Shown here piece after piece: positions 36,601 through 45,948 of a DNA stretch of 64,000 bases. The notes under the pieces are model-generated. The model ran no database searches. It had not been told where the DNA came from and saw only the letters and a program-made list of their open reading frames with translations. The stretch is from Bradyrhizobium quebecense (lineage in GTDB: Bacteria > Pseudomonadota > Alphaproteobacteria > Rhizobiales > Xanthobacteraceae): positions 434,001 to 498,000 of the forward strand of contig NZ_CP088022.1 in assembly GCF_013373795.3 (NCBI RefSeq), in the 5' to 3' direction. Within the stretch, counting starts at the first letter, position 1. Each line of letters starts with the position of its first letter. A program made the translations under genes and the position numbers.

Positions 36601-37287
36601 TTACGCCACCTTGGACTTGAGGTGGCCGAACATGATGTCGCGGGCCGCGTCGTCCATTTCCGCCTTGAAGGTGTGCTTGTCCTTCAGCGCGATCGCGCGC
36701 GCCGCCGCCGGCCGCGCCGAGATCTCGTCGACCAGCCGCTTCACGTTCGGATATTTGGCGTAGCCTTCCTCGCCGAGAATGAACGGCGCCATCCGCGCCC
36801 AGCCCCAGAACGCCATGTCGACGATCGTGTAGCTGTCGCCGACCATGTAGCGCTGTTTCGCCAGGTGATCGTCGAGGATCTTGTAGTGGCGATGCGCCTC
36901 GTACTGGTAACGGTTGTTGGCGTAGTCGAGGTCCTTCGGCGCGAAATGCTTGAAATGCACCGCCTGGCCGGAATAGGGGCCGAGGCCTGTCGCGATGAAC
37001 ATCAGCCAGGACAGCGTCGCGGCGCGGTTGGCCGGCGTGTTGGCGGGCAGGAACTTGCCGTTCTCCTCGGCGAGGTAAAGCAGGATGGCGTTGGAGTCGA
37101 ATACCAGCACCCCGTCGTCGTCGATCGCCGGCACCTTGCCGTTCGGGTTGACCTTGAGGAATTCCGGCGCGAACTGCTCGCCCTTGCGGGTGTCGACCGG
37201 GATCGCCTCGAACGGCAGGCCGGATTCTTCCAGGAACAGGGCAACCTTGTTCGGGTTCGGCGCGCCGTTGAAATAGAATTTGATCAT
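36601..37287 (-). CDS. Glutathione S-transferase family protein
   Basis: A 228-residue GST of the YfcG/Ure2p-like group. The N-terminal FNGAPNPNKVALFLEESGLPF and cis-Pro GKVPAID, with glutathione-binding FDSNAILLYLAE, are clear. The helical domain follows from ~88. No obvious partner; it may act in peroxide or electrophile detoxification by family. Confidence 0.9.
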   Translation of the reverse strand: MIKFYFNGAPNPNKVALFLEESGLPFEAIPVDTRKGEQFAPEFLKVNPNGKVPAIDDDGVLVFDSNAILLYLAEENGKFLPANTPANRAATLSWLMFIATGLGPYSGQAVHFKHFAPKDLDYANNRYQYEAHRHYKILDDHLAKQRYMVGDSYTIVDMAFWGWARMAPFILGEEGYAKYPNVKRLVDEISARPAAARAIALKDKHTFKAEMDDAARDIMFGHLKSKVA

Positions 37288-37420
37288 GAAGGGACTCCCT
37301 TGGTTCTGTGACCGGCGAGATCGGGACGCGGCGGGGCAAGGCCGCTTGGCCCCTCATGCGCAAAATTCGCTGCAATGCGCAAGCGACGAGTTTGTGAATC
37401 AGGGTCGCGTGGCGCGCTGG

Positions 37421-37747
37421 TCAACTGCCCCAGAAGAAGCCCAGGATACCCGCGACGATCAGCGCAACGCCCGCGACGTCCAGCACGGCGGCGGAGCGGG
37501 TCGCGGCGTGCAGGTTGGAAAGCTGCGTCGCGCGCTCGGAGCCGCGGGCATAGCCGTGCACGATGATCTCTTCATTGAACTCGCCATGCGCCTCGAGGGC
37601 GAGCGTCAGGCCGACGCAGACCAGCAGGATGCCGAAAATGATCAGGCCGAAGAATCCGAGCAGGCCGATCAGCAGCATCGGAAACATGCCGAGCAGGAAG
37701 ACCGGCAACAGCGGCACCAGCAGCAAGGTCTCGGATTGTCTTCGCAT
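37421..37747 (-). CDS. Small membrane protein, hypothetical
   Basis: A 108-residue protein with two overlapping hydrophobic segments (about 8-52) and a C-terminal helix (about 88-105), ending GFFWGS. The amphipathic middle contains HGYARGSERATQL. I recognise no family. Minus strand, between a GST gene and the ccrM region. Confidence 0.65.
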   Translation of the reverse strand: MRRQSETLLLVPLLPVFLLGMFPMLLIGLLGFFGLIIFGILLVCVGLTLALEAHGEFNEEIIVHGYARGSERATQLSNLHAATRSAAVLDVAGVALIVAGILGFFWGS

Positions 37748-37841
37748 CGGGCGACCAATCGAAACGGCAAGTGACGGACGTCAATCTAGGCCCGGCGCCG
37801 CGGCGCAACAAGGCGGCCACGTTCAAGACGGCGTCATCTTT

Positions 37842-37946
37842 TGTCATTCCGCGGCGCCGCGAAGCGGCGAGCCCGGAATCCATCAGGCCGCAGTTTATGT
37901 GGCGCGATGGATTCCGGGTTCTCGCTTCGCGAGCCCCGGAATGACA
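37842..37946. repeat. Paired-palindrome repeat, TGTCATTCCG family
   Basis: Arms TGTCATTCCG and CGGAATGACA with inner CCCGGAATCCATC and GATGGATTCCGGG. Another member, smaller, is at 53674-53713. Confidence 0.8.
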
Positions 37947-37963
37947 GCGATAGAGGACCGTAC

Positions 37964-38041
37964 GATGGGTGGAGCGAAGCGATACCCATCGATCACACGG
38001 CACGAAGGCGATGGGTTTCGCTTCGCTCTACCCATCCTGCG
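37964..38041. repeat. GATGGGT-type repeats before ccrM 3' end
   Basis: Two head-to-head GATGGGTNN(N)CGCTTCGC-like arms: GATGGGTGGAGCGAAGCGATACCCATC (37964-37990) and GCGATGGGTTTCGCTTCGCTCTACCCATC (38009-38037). Each is itself an imperfect hairpin. Confidence 0.75.
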
Positions 38042-38060
38042 GTGCCGCATTCGCGGCCGC

Positions 38061-39214
<1,154 letters not shown>

Positions 39215-39573
39215 GGCGACGCTGTCGGCGACGCGGGACTAAACAACCGACTGGCGCCACATTGACCCGGCAAAGTAAAAATCGACTTAATTGGAAATGT
39301 TCATGCAAAAGATTGCAGCAGCTTTCGAACGGCGTGGCGCATTGTCGTTGGCGTTGTGCTGCAACATCAGCGCGTTCGGCGAAAAATTTTGCGGATCATC
39401 AAACCGGCACGATTCGGCCGGTAAATTGCCGCTGCTTGCAGCGGTTCGCACTGCAAAGGATGCGCGTCTAACGACTAGGCAATTTTTGCCGGGCAGGATA
39501 TTGATTAACAGAATGGAAATTTTAGGTGGTGTGTCCCGCATTGGGGCGCCGACTGGAATGAAGGGAAACCGCC
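39215..39573. other. 359-bp AT-rich gap between ccrM and the metallopeptidase gene
   Basis: Lower GC than average. It must hold the ccrM and divergent ypfJ-like promoters. Short frames exist (for example plus strand 39291-39584), but they overlap the next start and lack recognisable features, so I see no gene. Confidence 0.5.
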
Positions 39574-40509
39574 ATGCGCTATGATGATTTCCGCCGCAGC
39601 GACGATATCGAAGACCGTCGCGACGACAGCGGCGGCGGCGGTGGTGGCGGCTTCGGGATTCCGATGGGCGGCGGTGGCGGGCTCGGCATCGGCACGGTCA
39701 TCGTGCTCGGCCTGCTCGGCTATGCCTTCGGCATCGATCCGCGGATCCTGATCGGCGGCGCCGAGATTCTCACCGGCGGCGGCCAGGCTCCGACCTATCA
39801 GACCGATCGGCAGTCGTCGGGCGGGCAGGCCAAACGCGGCGCGCCGACCGACGAGATGGGCAGCATGATCGCCGGCATCCTCGGCGAGATCGACGATCGC
39901 TGGAGCGAGATCTTCCAGGCCTCGGGCCAGACCTACACCGGTCCGAAGATCGTGCTGTTCCGCAACGCCACCAATGGCGGCCGCTGCGGCATGGCGCAGT
40001 CGGCGATGGGACCGTTCTACTGCCCGCCGGACAAGACCATATTCCTCGACACCGGCTTCTTCCGCGAGGTCGAGACGCGCTTCCGCGGCTGCTCCGGCAA
40101 CGCCTGCAAGTTCACTGCGGCCTATATCATCGCGCATGAGGCCGGCCATCACATCCAGAACCTGCTCGGCATCATCCCGCGGGTGAACCGGCTGCAGCAG
40201 CAGGCGGGCAGCAAGGCCGAGGCCAACGCGCTTCAGGTCAAGGTCGAGTTGCAGGCCGATTGCCTCTCCGGCATCTGGGTCAACCGCGAGGAGAAGAAGC
40301 GGCCGGGCTTCCTCGAGGCCGGCGACATCGACGCCGCGCTGACCACGGCGAACGCGATCGGCGACGACACGCTGCAACGGCAGGCGACGGGCAGGGTGGT
40401 GCCTGATTCCTTTACCCACGGCTCCGCCGCGCAGCGCAAGCAATGGTTCATGACTGGCTACCAGCAGGGCACCGTGCAGGCCTGCAACACGTTCGGCGGC
40501 AACGGCTAG
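39574..40509 (+). CDS. ypfJ: YpfJ family zinc metallopeptidase
   Basis: A 311-residue membrane-anchored neutral zinc metallopeptidase of the KPN_02809/YpfJ family. A Gly-rich N-terminus precedes one membrane helix (about 36-55). The zinc site is HEAGH at 188-192, with downstream QLQADCLSG carrying the third ligand (as ELQADCLSG). It is of normal length. The peptide substrates are unknown. Confidence 0.92.
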   Translation: MRYDDFRRSDDIEDRRDDSGGGGGGGFGIPMGGGGGLGIGTVIVLGLLGYAFGIDPRILIGGAEILTGGGQAPTYQTDRQSSGGQAKRGAPTDEMGSMIAGILGEIDDRWSEIFQASGQTYTGPKIVLFRNATNGGRCGMAQSAMGPFYCPPDKTIFLDTGFFREVETRFRGCSGNACKFTAAYIIAHEAGHHIQNLLGIIPRVNRLQQQAGSKAEANALQVKVELQADCLSGIWVNREEKKRPGFLEAGDIDAALTTANAIGDDTLQRQATGRVVPDSFTHGSAAQRKQWFMTGYQQGTVQACNTFGGNG

Positions 40510-40551
40510 TCATTGTTGATTGATCGCCGGGTGTAGCCGCGATTTCGGTTC

Positions 40552-40683
40552 ACCTCTCCCGCTCGCGGGGGAGGTCGCATCGCATCTTCAGATGCGATGC
40601 GGGTGGGGGCTCTCTCCTCGCAAAGGCTCCGACTCGCGGCGACACCCCCACCCCAACCCTCCCCCGCAAGCGGGAGAGGGAGC
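40552..40683. repeat. CCTCTCCCGC repeat upstream of moaB
   Basis: Three hairpins: CCTCTCCCGC/GCGGGGGAGG (40553-40574), GCATCGCATC/GATGCGATGC (40577-40600) and CCCTCCCCCGC/GCGGGAGAGGG (40658-40680). Sister element at 50265-50424. Confidence 0.8.
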
Positions 40684-40696
40684 GAGAGAGCAAGCC

Positions 40697-41257
40697 ATGT
40701 CGATCGACGAATCCAAAACGTTCATCCCGCTCAACATTGCGGTGCTGACGATTTCCGACACCCGCACGCTGGCGGATGACAAGTCGGGCACCACGTTGGC
40801 CGACCGTCTCACCGCGGCCGGCCACAAGCTCGCGGCACGCGAGATCGTCACCGACGACGTCGAGGCGATCCGCGCCCTGATCCGGCGCTGGATCGCCGAT
40901 CCGGGCGTCGATGCCGTCATCACCACCGGCGGCACCGGCTTTACCGGCCGCGACGTGACGCCGGAGGCAGTCGAGCCGCTGTTCGAGAAGCGGATGGACG
41001 GCTTTTCGATCGCCTTCCACATGCTGAGCCATGCCAAGATCGGGGCATCGACGATCCAGAGCCGCGCCACCGCCGGCGTTGCGGGCGCGACCTTCATCTT
41101 CTGCCTGCCCGGTTCGCCCGGCGCCTGCCGCGACGGCTGGGACGGCATCCTGGCCGCGCAGCTCGATTACCGCACGCGGCCCTGCAATTTCGTCGAGATC
41201 ATGCCGCGGCTGGATGAACATTTGCGCCGCCCGAAGGCCAAGGGCGCGAGCGTGTAG
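40697..41257 (+). CDS. moaB: Molybdenum cofactor biosynthesis protein B
   Basis: A 186-residue MoaB/MogA-type protein that adenylylates molybdopterin. It has the TTGGTGFTGRD motif, the NPD-like VLTISDTRT N-terminus and the LPGSPGACRDGWD loop. ATG at 40697 follows AGAGAG; upstream open frame lies in a palindromic repeat. No other moa genes in the window. Confidence 0.92.
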   Translation: MSIDESKTFIPLNIAVLTISDTRTLADDKSGTTLADRLTAAGHKLAAREIVTDDVEAIRALIRRWIADPGVDAVITTGGTGFTGRDVTPEAVEPLFEKRMDGFSIAFHMLSHAKIGASTIQSRATAGVAGATFIFCLPGSPGACRDGWDGILAAQLDYRTRPCNFVEIMPRLDEHLRRPKAKGASV

Positions 41258-41267
41258 ACACCACCGT

Positions 41268-41310
41268 CGTCGTTCCGGGCCTGCGCCTAACGGCGCATCC
41301 CCGAATGACG
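41268..41310. repeat. CGTCGTTCCGGG palindrome
   Basis: Arms CGTCGTTCCGGG and CCCCGAATGACG around a centre of about 20 bases, between convergent moaB and the MarR-GNAT gene. Confidence 0.65.
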
Positions 41311-41322
41311 AGATATGAAGTT

Positions 41323-42267
41323 CTAAAGATCCAACTCCCACGTCTCCCCGACCAGGTCGACGCCAAAGCTGTGGTGCTTCTCTTCCTTAACCCGCTGAAA
41401 GCCGGCACGTGCATAGATGCCGCGCGCGGCGAGCAGGATGCTCTGGGTCCACAGCGTCATCTTCCCGTAGCCCATCTCGCGTGCGGAGCGGATGCATTGC
41501 TCGACCAGCGCGCGGCCGACGCCGAGCCCGCGCGCCTTCTCCTCCACCGCCAGCAGCCGCAGCTTGGCGATTCCGTCGCCGCCGTTGACCAGGAAGACCG
41601 AGCCGACCGGCTCGCCGTCGACCTCCGCGATCCAGCAATGCTCACGGGCCGGATCGAACGATCGCAGAAACTGCGCGCAGATCTCGGCCACCAATGCCTC
41701 GTAGCTGATGTCCCAGCCATATTCCTCCGCGTAGGCGCGTCCCTGTTGCGAGATCACCCAGCCGATGTCGCCGACGCGGTGACTGCGCAGCAGGAAACCC
41801 ACCGGCTTCCCGGCCGGCGGCTCCAGCGACTGCTCGATCGTGCTCATGGCGCTCACCACGGCCGCACGGCGGTCGCCGTCCATCTGCTTCAGCAGCGCGC
41901 CGACCTCGTTGCGCGAGCGGCGGTCGAGATCGGCGGCAGCAGTGCGGCCCTTGGCGGTGAGGGCCACCTCGTTGACGCGCTTGTCGGCCTTTGACGGCTT
42001 GCGGGTCACGATCTGGCGGCGCTGCAGTGCCTGTAGCGTGCGGCTGACGAAGCCGGCATCGAGGTCGAGATCGCGCACCAGATCGGTCGCGGTGCAATCC
42101 GTGCGATGCGCGAGCTCGTAGATGATCCGCGCTTCCTGCAAGGTGAACGGGGAATGCAGCAGCTTCGGCTCGATGATGCCGAGCTTGCGGGTATAGAACC
42201 GGCTGAAGCCGCGGACCGCGGCGACCTGGCTCTCGAGAGCGGCGTCATGGGAGTTTGATTTCATCAA
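41323..42267 (-). CDS. Bifunctional MarR-type HTH/GNAT acetyltransferase
   Basis: A 314-residue fusion. Residues ~10-150 form a winged helix-turn-helix of the MarR type (RDLDLDAGFVSRTLQALQRR region). Residues ~155-310 form a GNAT domain with the acetyl-CoA loop LGVGRALVEQCIRSA (R/Q-x-x-G-x-G/A). Such fusions are common in Bradyrhizobium and regulate neighbours or modify small molecules. Divergent from the glycosyltransferase-like gene only in position, both on the minus strand. Confidence 0.88.
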   Translation of the reverse strand: MMKSNSHDAALESQVAAVRGFSRFYTRKLGIIEPKLLHSPFTLQEARIIYELAHRTDCTATDLVRDLDLDAGFVSRTLQALQRRQIVTRKPSKADKRVNEVALTAKGRTAAADLDRRSRNEVGALLKQMDGDRRAAVVSAMSTIEQSLEPPAGKPVGFLLRSHRVGDIGWVISQQGRAYAEEYGWDISYEALVAEICAQFLRSFDPAREHCWIAEVDGEPVGSVFLVNGGDGIAKLRLLAVEEKARGLGVGRALVEQCIRSAREMGYGKMTLWTQSILLAARGIYARAGFQRVKEEKHHSFGVDLVGETWELDL

Positions 42268-42357
42268 ACATATTATTTGACGGAATCAAATAATCCGCAA
42301 GCGCTTTCTAACGCGGTTGCTTGGCGCGAACCGGTGCCTGCTTGGCTTGACTATGCC

Positions 42358-42927
42358 TTACGCCACCATGATCCTGCTGCGCAGCATGGTGCGGGAGGAG
42401 CGGCCGAGCCGGCGCAGCAGCCGCGCCTCGGAGCGGCGGGCGTCCGGCCGGTAGCCGCCGATCCGCTCGTAATGCTCGCGCGCGATCAGAAGGCCCTGTT
42501 CGGCCGAGGGGCCGGTGATCATCCGGGCCACGAATTTGAGGCCGTCGCGCAGACCGGGGTCGGTGTAGGGCGCGCGGGCGTAGCGGAAGATGCCGGCGCG
42601 GTCCTTGCCGCTTGCCGCCACCATCTGGATGAACTGGGTGGTCTCCTCGATCCAGCCGGCATCGAGCACCGCGCCCGGATGCAGGAACATCAGCCAGGGC
42701 GAACGCGCCTGCCTGGCGCCTGCCGCGAGCGCCGCGGCGCGCGTGCCCTCGAAACGCAGGAAGTGACAGCCGGCGATGTCGGCAACGCGCTCCATCACGT
42801 CGCTATTGGCGCGGTCGACCAGCAGTACCTCGCGGATGACGCCGGCGGCCGCGCCCGGCACCAGCGCGGCCAGCGTTGCGACCGCGGTGCGCTCGACTCC
42901 GTCGGTGGGGATGATCACGCTCAGCAT
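42358..42927 (-). CDS. Glycosyltransferase family 2-like, degenerate
   Basis: A 189-residue protein with a truncated GT-A core: MLSVIIPTDG N-terminus and LRFEGTRAAALAAGARQA. The metal-binding DxD-like position reads FLHPGA rather than FLHADT, so activity is doubtful. The C-terminal end is basic (LGRSSRTMLRSRI). It may be a subfamily member specific to this group. Confidence 0.7.
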   Translation of the reverse strand: MLSVIIPTDGVERTAVATLAALVPGAAAGVIREVLLVDRANSDVMERVADIAGCHFLRFEGTRAAALAAGARQARSPWLMFLHPGAVLDAGWIEETTQFIQMVAASGKDRAGIFRYARAPYTDPGLRDGLKFVARMITGPSAEQGLLIAREHYERIGGYRPDARRSEARLLRRLGRSSRTMLRSRIMVA

Positions 42928-43052
42928 GATTTGAGGCTTCGCTGGCTCAAACGGTGGAGAAACTCCGGCCGTGTTATCACCTTGTCATATTCAAAGCAGC
43001 CTTTTCGCCTGCAGATTTTTACGCCATCACTTTGTGGATTTTCTCAGCTCGC

Positions 43053-43067
43053 GTTCTTGATTTGTTC
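43053..43067 (+). promoter_or_regulatory. LexA (SOS) box, GTTC-N7-GTTC
   Basis: GTTC at 43053-43056, a 7-base spacer, and GTTC at 43064-43067. This exactly matches the alphaproteobacterial LexA operator. It lies 23 bp before the ATG of the radical SAM gene (43091), where a repressor would cover the promoter. Confidence 0.7.
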
Positions 43068-43090
43068 TCGGGCTGTGTTAGCTTCAAAGC

Positions 43091-44257
43091 ATGAGCCGAG
43101 CATCCTCTCATGCCCTCAAGCACCCGCCGGTAACGGCGCCCTCCGATAACCCGGCGGGTGCAGCCACCCCTTTTCCCGAGCTTGCGGTCGCGATCGAGCG
43201 CGAGCGGCGGCGCGGCCGCGGCGCGCAGTCCAACGCCAGCGGCCGCTACGAGGCCGAGGCGCGGGTTGCCTTCGACGATGGCTGGCAGAGCCTCGACGAC
43301 CTGCCGCCGTTCCAGACCACCGTGGCGCTCGACACCTCGCGCAAGGTGATCACCCGCAACGACTCGCCCGACATCGGCTTCGACCGCTCGATCAATCCCT
43401 ATCGCGGCTGCGAGCACGGCTGCGTCTATTGCTTCGCGCGGCCGACCCACGCCTATCTCGGCCTGTCGCCGGGCCTCGACTTCGAGTCGAAGCTGTTCGC
43501 CAAGCCGGACGCACCCGAGTTGCTCGAGAAGGAGCTTGCCGCGCCAGGCTACGAGGCGCGGATGATCGCGATCGGCACCAACACCGATCCGTATCAGCCG
43601 ATCGAGCGCGAACGGAAGATCATGCGCGGCATCCTCGAGGTGCTGGAGCGCGCCGGTCACCCGGTCGGCATCGTCACCAAGTCGGCGCTGGTGACCCGCG
43701 ACATCGACATCCTGGCGCGGATGGCCAAGCGCAATCTCGCCAAGGTCGCGCTCTCGGTGACGACGCTCGACCCGAAACTCGCCCGCACCATGGAGCCGCG
43801 CGCCTCGACCCCGTCGAAACGGCTCGAGGCGATCAAGCGGCTCGCGGATGCCGGTATCCCGACCACCGTGATGGTCGCGCCCGTGATCCCGGCGCTGAAC
43901 GATTCCGAGATCGAGCGCATCCTCGATGCCGCCGTGCATGCCGGCGCCAGGGAGGCGAGCTATGTGCTGCTGCGGCTGCCGCTCGAGGTGCGCGATCTGT
44001 TCCGCGAATGGCTGATGGCGAACTATCCCGACCGCTATCGTCATGTCTTCACGCTGATCCGCGACATGCGCGGCGGCCGCGATTACGACTCGCAATGGGG
44101 CACAAGGATGAAGGGCACCGGCCCGATGGCCTGGATGATCGGCCGCCGTTTCGAGATCGCCTGCGAAAAGCTCGGCCTCAACAAGCGGCGCACCAAGCTG
44201 ACCACCGATCACTTCGCCAAGCCGAAGCGCAGCGGGCTGCAGCTCAGTTTGTTCTGA
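43091..44257 (+). CDS. PA0069 family radical SAM protein
   Basis: A 388-residue radical SAM enzyme. The [4Fe-4S] cysteines are C107, C111 and C114 (CX3CX2C in GCEHGCVYCFAR). The RGxxN-type stretch INPYRGCEHG and downstream AIGTNTDPYQP fit the Rv2578c/PA0069 subgroup, sometimes called SplB-like for similarity to spore photoproduct lyase. Its role is unknown; an SOS box upstream suggests DNA repair. Monocistronic by spacing. Confidence 0.88.
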   Translation: MSRASSHALKHPPVTAPSDNPAGAATPFPELAVAIERERRRGRGAQSNASGRYEAEARVAFDDGWQSLDDLPPFQTTVALDTSRKVITRNDSPDIGFDRSINPYRGCEHGCVYCFARPTHAYLGLSPGLDFESKLFAKPDAPELLEKELAAPGYEARMIAIGTNTDPYQPIERERKIMRGILEVLERAGHPVGIVTKSALVTRDIDILARMAKRNLAKVALSVTTLDPKLARTMEPRASTPSKRLEAIKRLADAGIPTTVMVAPVIPALNDSEIERILDAAVHAGAREASYVLLRLPLEVRDLFREWLMANYPDRYRHVFTLIRDMRGGRDYDSQWGTRMKGTGPMAWMIGRRFEIACEKLGLNKRRTKLTTDHFAKPKRSGLQLSLF

Positions 44258-44266
44258 TACCACAGG

Positions 44267-44352
44267 CGTCATTGCGAGGAGCGAAGCGACGAAGCAATCC
44301 ACGCTCAGGTATATGCGGTACGATGGATTGCTTCGCTTGGCTCGCAATGACG
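44267..44352. repeat. CGTCATTGCGAG paired-palindrome repeat
   Basis: Outer arms GCGTCATTGCGAG and CTCGCAATGACG, inner GCGAAGCAATCC-type and GGATTGCTTCGC arms. It lies between the radical SAM and VOC genes. Undisturbed sister of the element at 54978-55094. Confidence 0.85.
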
Positions 44353-44364
44353 GGAAAGGTAAAC

Positions 44365-44811
44365 ATGAGTAACGCCCCGCCCGCCCGCTTCACCGTCCTC
44401 ACGCTCGGCGTCAGCGACATGCGCGCCAGCATCGCCTTTTACGAATCGCTCGGCTTCACCAGAAAGATGCGCGCGACCGGCGAGGAGGTTGCCTTCTTCG
44501 AGACCGGCGGCAGCGTGCTCGGGCTGTTCCCATGGCATCTGCTCGCCGCCGATGCCGGATTGCCGGATCAGCCGCGGCCTTCAGCGTTCCACGGCGTTGC
44601 GATTGCCTGGAACTGCAACGACGATGCCGAGGTCGATCGCGTGATGGCATTTGCGCTGTCGAAAGGCGCCACATTGCTCAAGCCCGCGCAACCGACGAGC
44701 TATGGCGGTTATTGCGGCTATTTCGGCGATCCCGACGGCCACGCCTGGGAAGTGGTGCGCGCGCCAGGCTTCGAGGTTCTCGAGAACAGGCGGGTGTCCA
44801 TCCCGGATTAG
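44365..44811 (+). CDS. VOC family protein (glyoxalase-like)
   Basis: A 148-residue vicinal-oxygen-chelate protein: single polypeptide with the repeated beta-alpha-beta-beta-beta unit, starting FTVLTLGVSDMRASIAFYE and ending GYFGDPDGHAWEVVRAPGF. The family includes glyoxalase I and antibiotic-resistance proteins; the metal ligands are not enough to choose. ATG at 44365 begins immediately after a palindromic repeat. Confidence 0.85.
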   Translation: MSNAPPARFTVLTLGVSDMRASIAFYESLGFTRKMRATGEEVAFFETGGSVLGLFPWHLLAADAGLPDQPRPSAFHGVAIAWNCNDDAEVDRVMAFALSKGATLLKPAQPTSYGGYCGYFGDPDGHAWEVVRAPGFEVLENRRVSIPD

Positions 44812-44889
44812 AGCGAGCCGAATTGAATAACGGGGAAGGGCGACGGGTTCCCGGTTGCGCCGGGGAGCCGGCTTGATCACCATCCCCGC

Positions 44890-45666
44890 ATGATTCGGGA
44901 TAACTCCAAAAGCGCGTCAAAAGCCACGTCGAAAAAGGCGCCGGCCAAATCAGCCGGGCCGGACAAGCGCGTCATCGCCGTGACGCGGCCGAGCTTTCGG
45001 CGCGAGCGCGCGCTGTTCAAGCGGGGCGTCTGGCCGGTCGCCGGCTGCGACGAGGCCGGGCGCGGCCCGCTGGCTGGTCCGGTGGTCGCCGCCGCCGTGG
45101 TGCTGGATCCTGCTCGCGTTCCCAAGGGGCTCGATGATTCCAAGCGGCTGACCGCCGAGCGCCGCGAGGAATTGTTCGAGGAGATTTGCGCGACCGCCGC
45201 GTTCTCGGTCGCGGTGGCTTCGCCGGCGCGAATCGACCGCGACAACATCCTGCGCGCCTCGCTGTGGGCGCTGGCGCGCGCCGTCCATGCGCTGCCGGAA
45301 ATGCCGAAACACGTCTTCGTCGACGGCCGCGACAAGCTCGCGACCCCCTGCGACTGTGATGCCGTGATCGGCGGCGACGGCATTGTGGCCTCGATCGCGG
45401 CGGCCTCGATCATTGCCAAGGTGACGCGCGACCGCCTGATGTGCGCGCTGGCGCTGGATTGCCCCGGCTACGGTTTCGAGCAGCACAAGGGCTATGGCGT
45501 CCCCGAGCACCTCGAGGCGCTGGACCGGCTCGGGCCGAGCAGCCATCACCGCAGCTTCTTCGCCCCCGTCGTCGCCGCGCGGCTGAAGCACTTCCCGGTC
45601 CCGGCCGAGCCTGACCTGTTCAAGGTGGACGCCGAAAGCGAAGCCGCGGCATCCGCGGCGGCATAG
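44890..45666 (+). CDS. rnhB: Ribonuclease HII
   Basis: A 258-residue RNase HII that nicks RNA in RNA-DNA hybrids and removes misincorporated ribonucleotides. The DEDD catalytic set starts at [15 protein letters not shown] (~52-66), with the VDGRD motif and DSKRL stretch following. The N-terminal 35 residues are a basic extension. ATG at 44890. Confidence 0.95.
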   Translation: MIRDNSKSASKATSKKAPAKSAGPDKRVIAVTRPSFRRERALFKRGVWPVAGCDEAGRGPLAGPVVAAAVVLDPARVPKGLDDSKRLTAERREELFEEICATAAFSVAVASPARIDRDNILRASLWALARAVHALPEMPKHVFVDGRDKLATPCDCDAVIGGDGIVASIAAASIIAKVTRDRLMCALALDCPGYGFEQHKGYGVPEHLEALDRLGPSSHHRSFFAPVVAARLKHFPVPAEPDLFKVDAESEAAASAAA

Positions 45667-45694
45667 CGCGCGACGGCGCCAATCCACCCACCGC

Positions 45695-45864
45695 TGTCAT
45701 CGCCCGGCTTGCCGCCTCCGCAAAAGCTTCGGCGCGCCAGGGGTGCGTGGCCTCGTCGAAGCCTTGGCGGAGAGGGGACCGGGCGATCCAGTACTCCACA
45801 GACAGTCGTTTTCGATCGAGAAGCCGCGGCGTACTGGATGCCCCGCCTTCGCGGGGCATGACAC
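45695..45864. repeat. TGTCATCGCCCGG repeat with nested element
   Basis: Outer arms TGTCATCGCCCGG and CATGACACC-type end with ACCGGGCGATCCAGTAC / GTACTGGATG inner arms, as at 53760-53865. Between GGCT and ACCGGGCGAT an extra ~70 bases (about 45709-45778) carry a CCGCC...GGCGGA hairpin element absent from the sister copy. Confidence 0.82.
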
Positions 45865-45948
45865 CTGCATTTAACTTTGCACCGTGGATCCATCCGCGCC
45901 CGGTTGCCTCGACCGCCGCCGCCGTTTATCAAAACCTTCAGGGATCAG

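Noticed and set aside
37964..38041. Short tandem arms that might suggest a CRISPR or attachment site
   Set aside because: Two hairpin-like arms only, with no regular spacers and no cas or integrase gene in the window.
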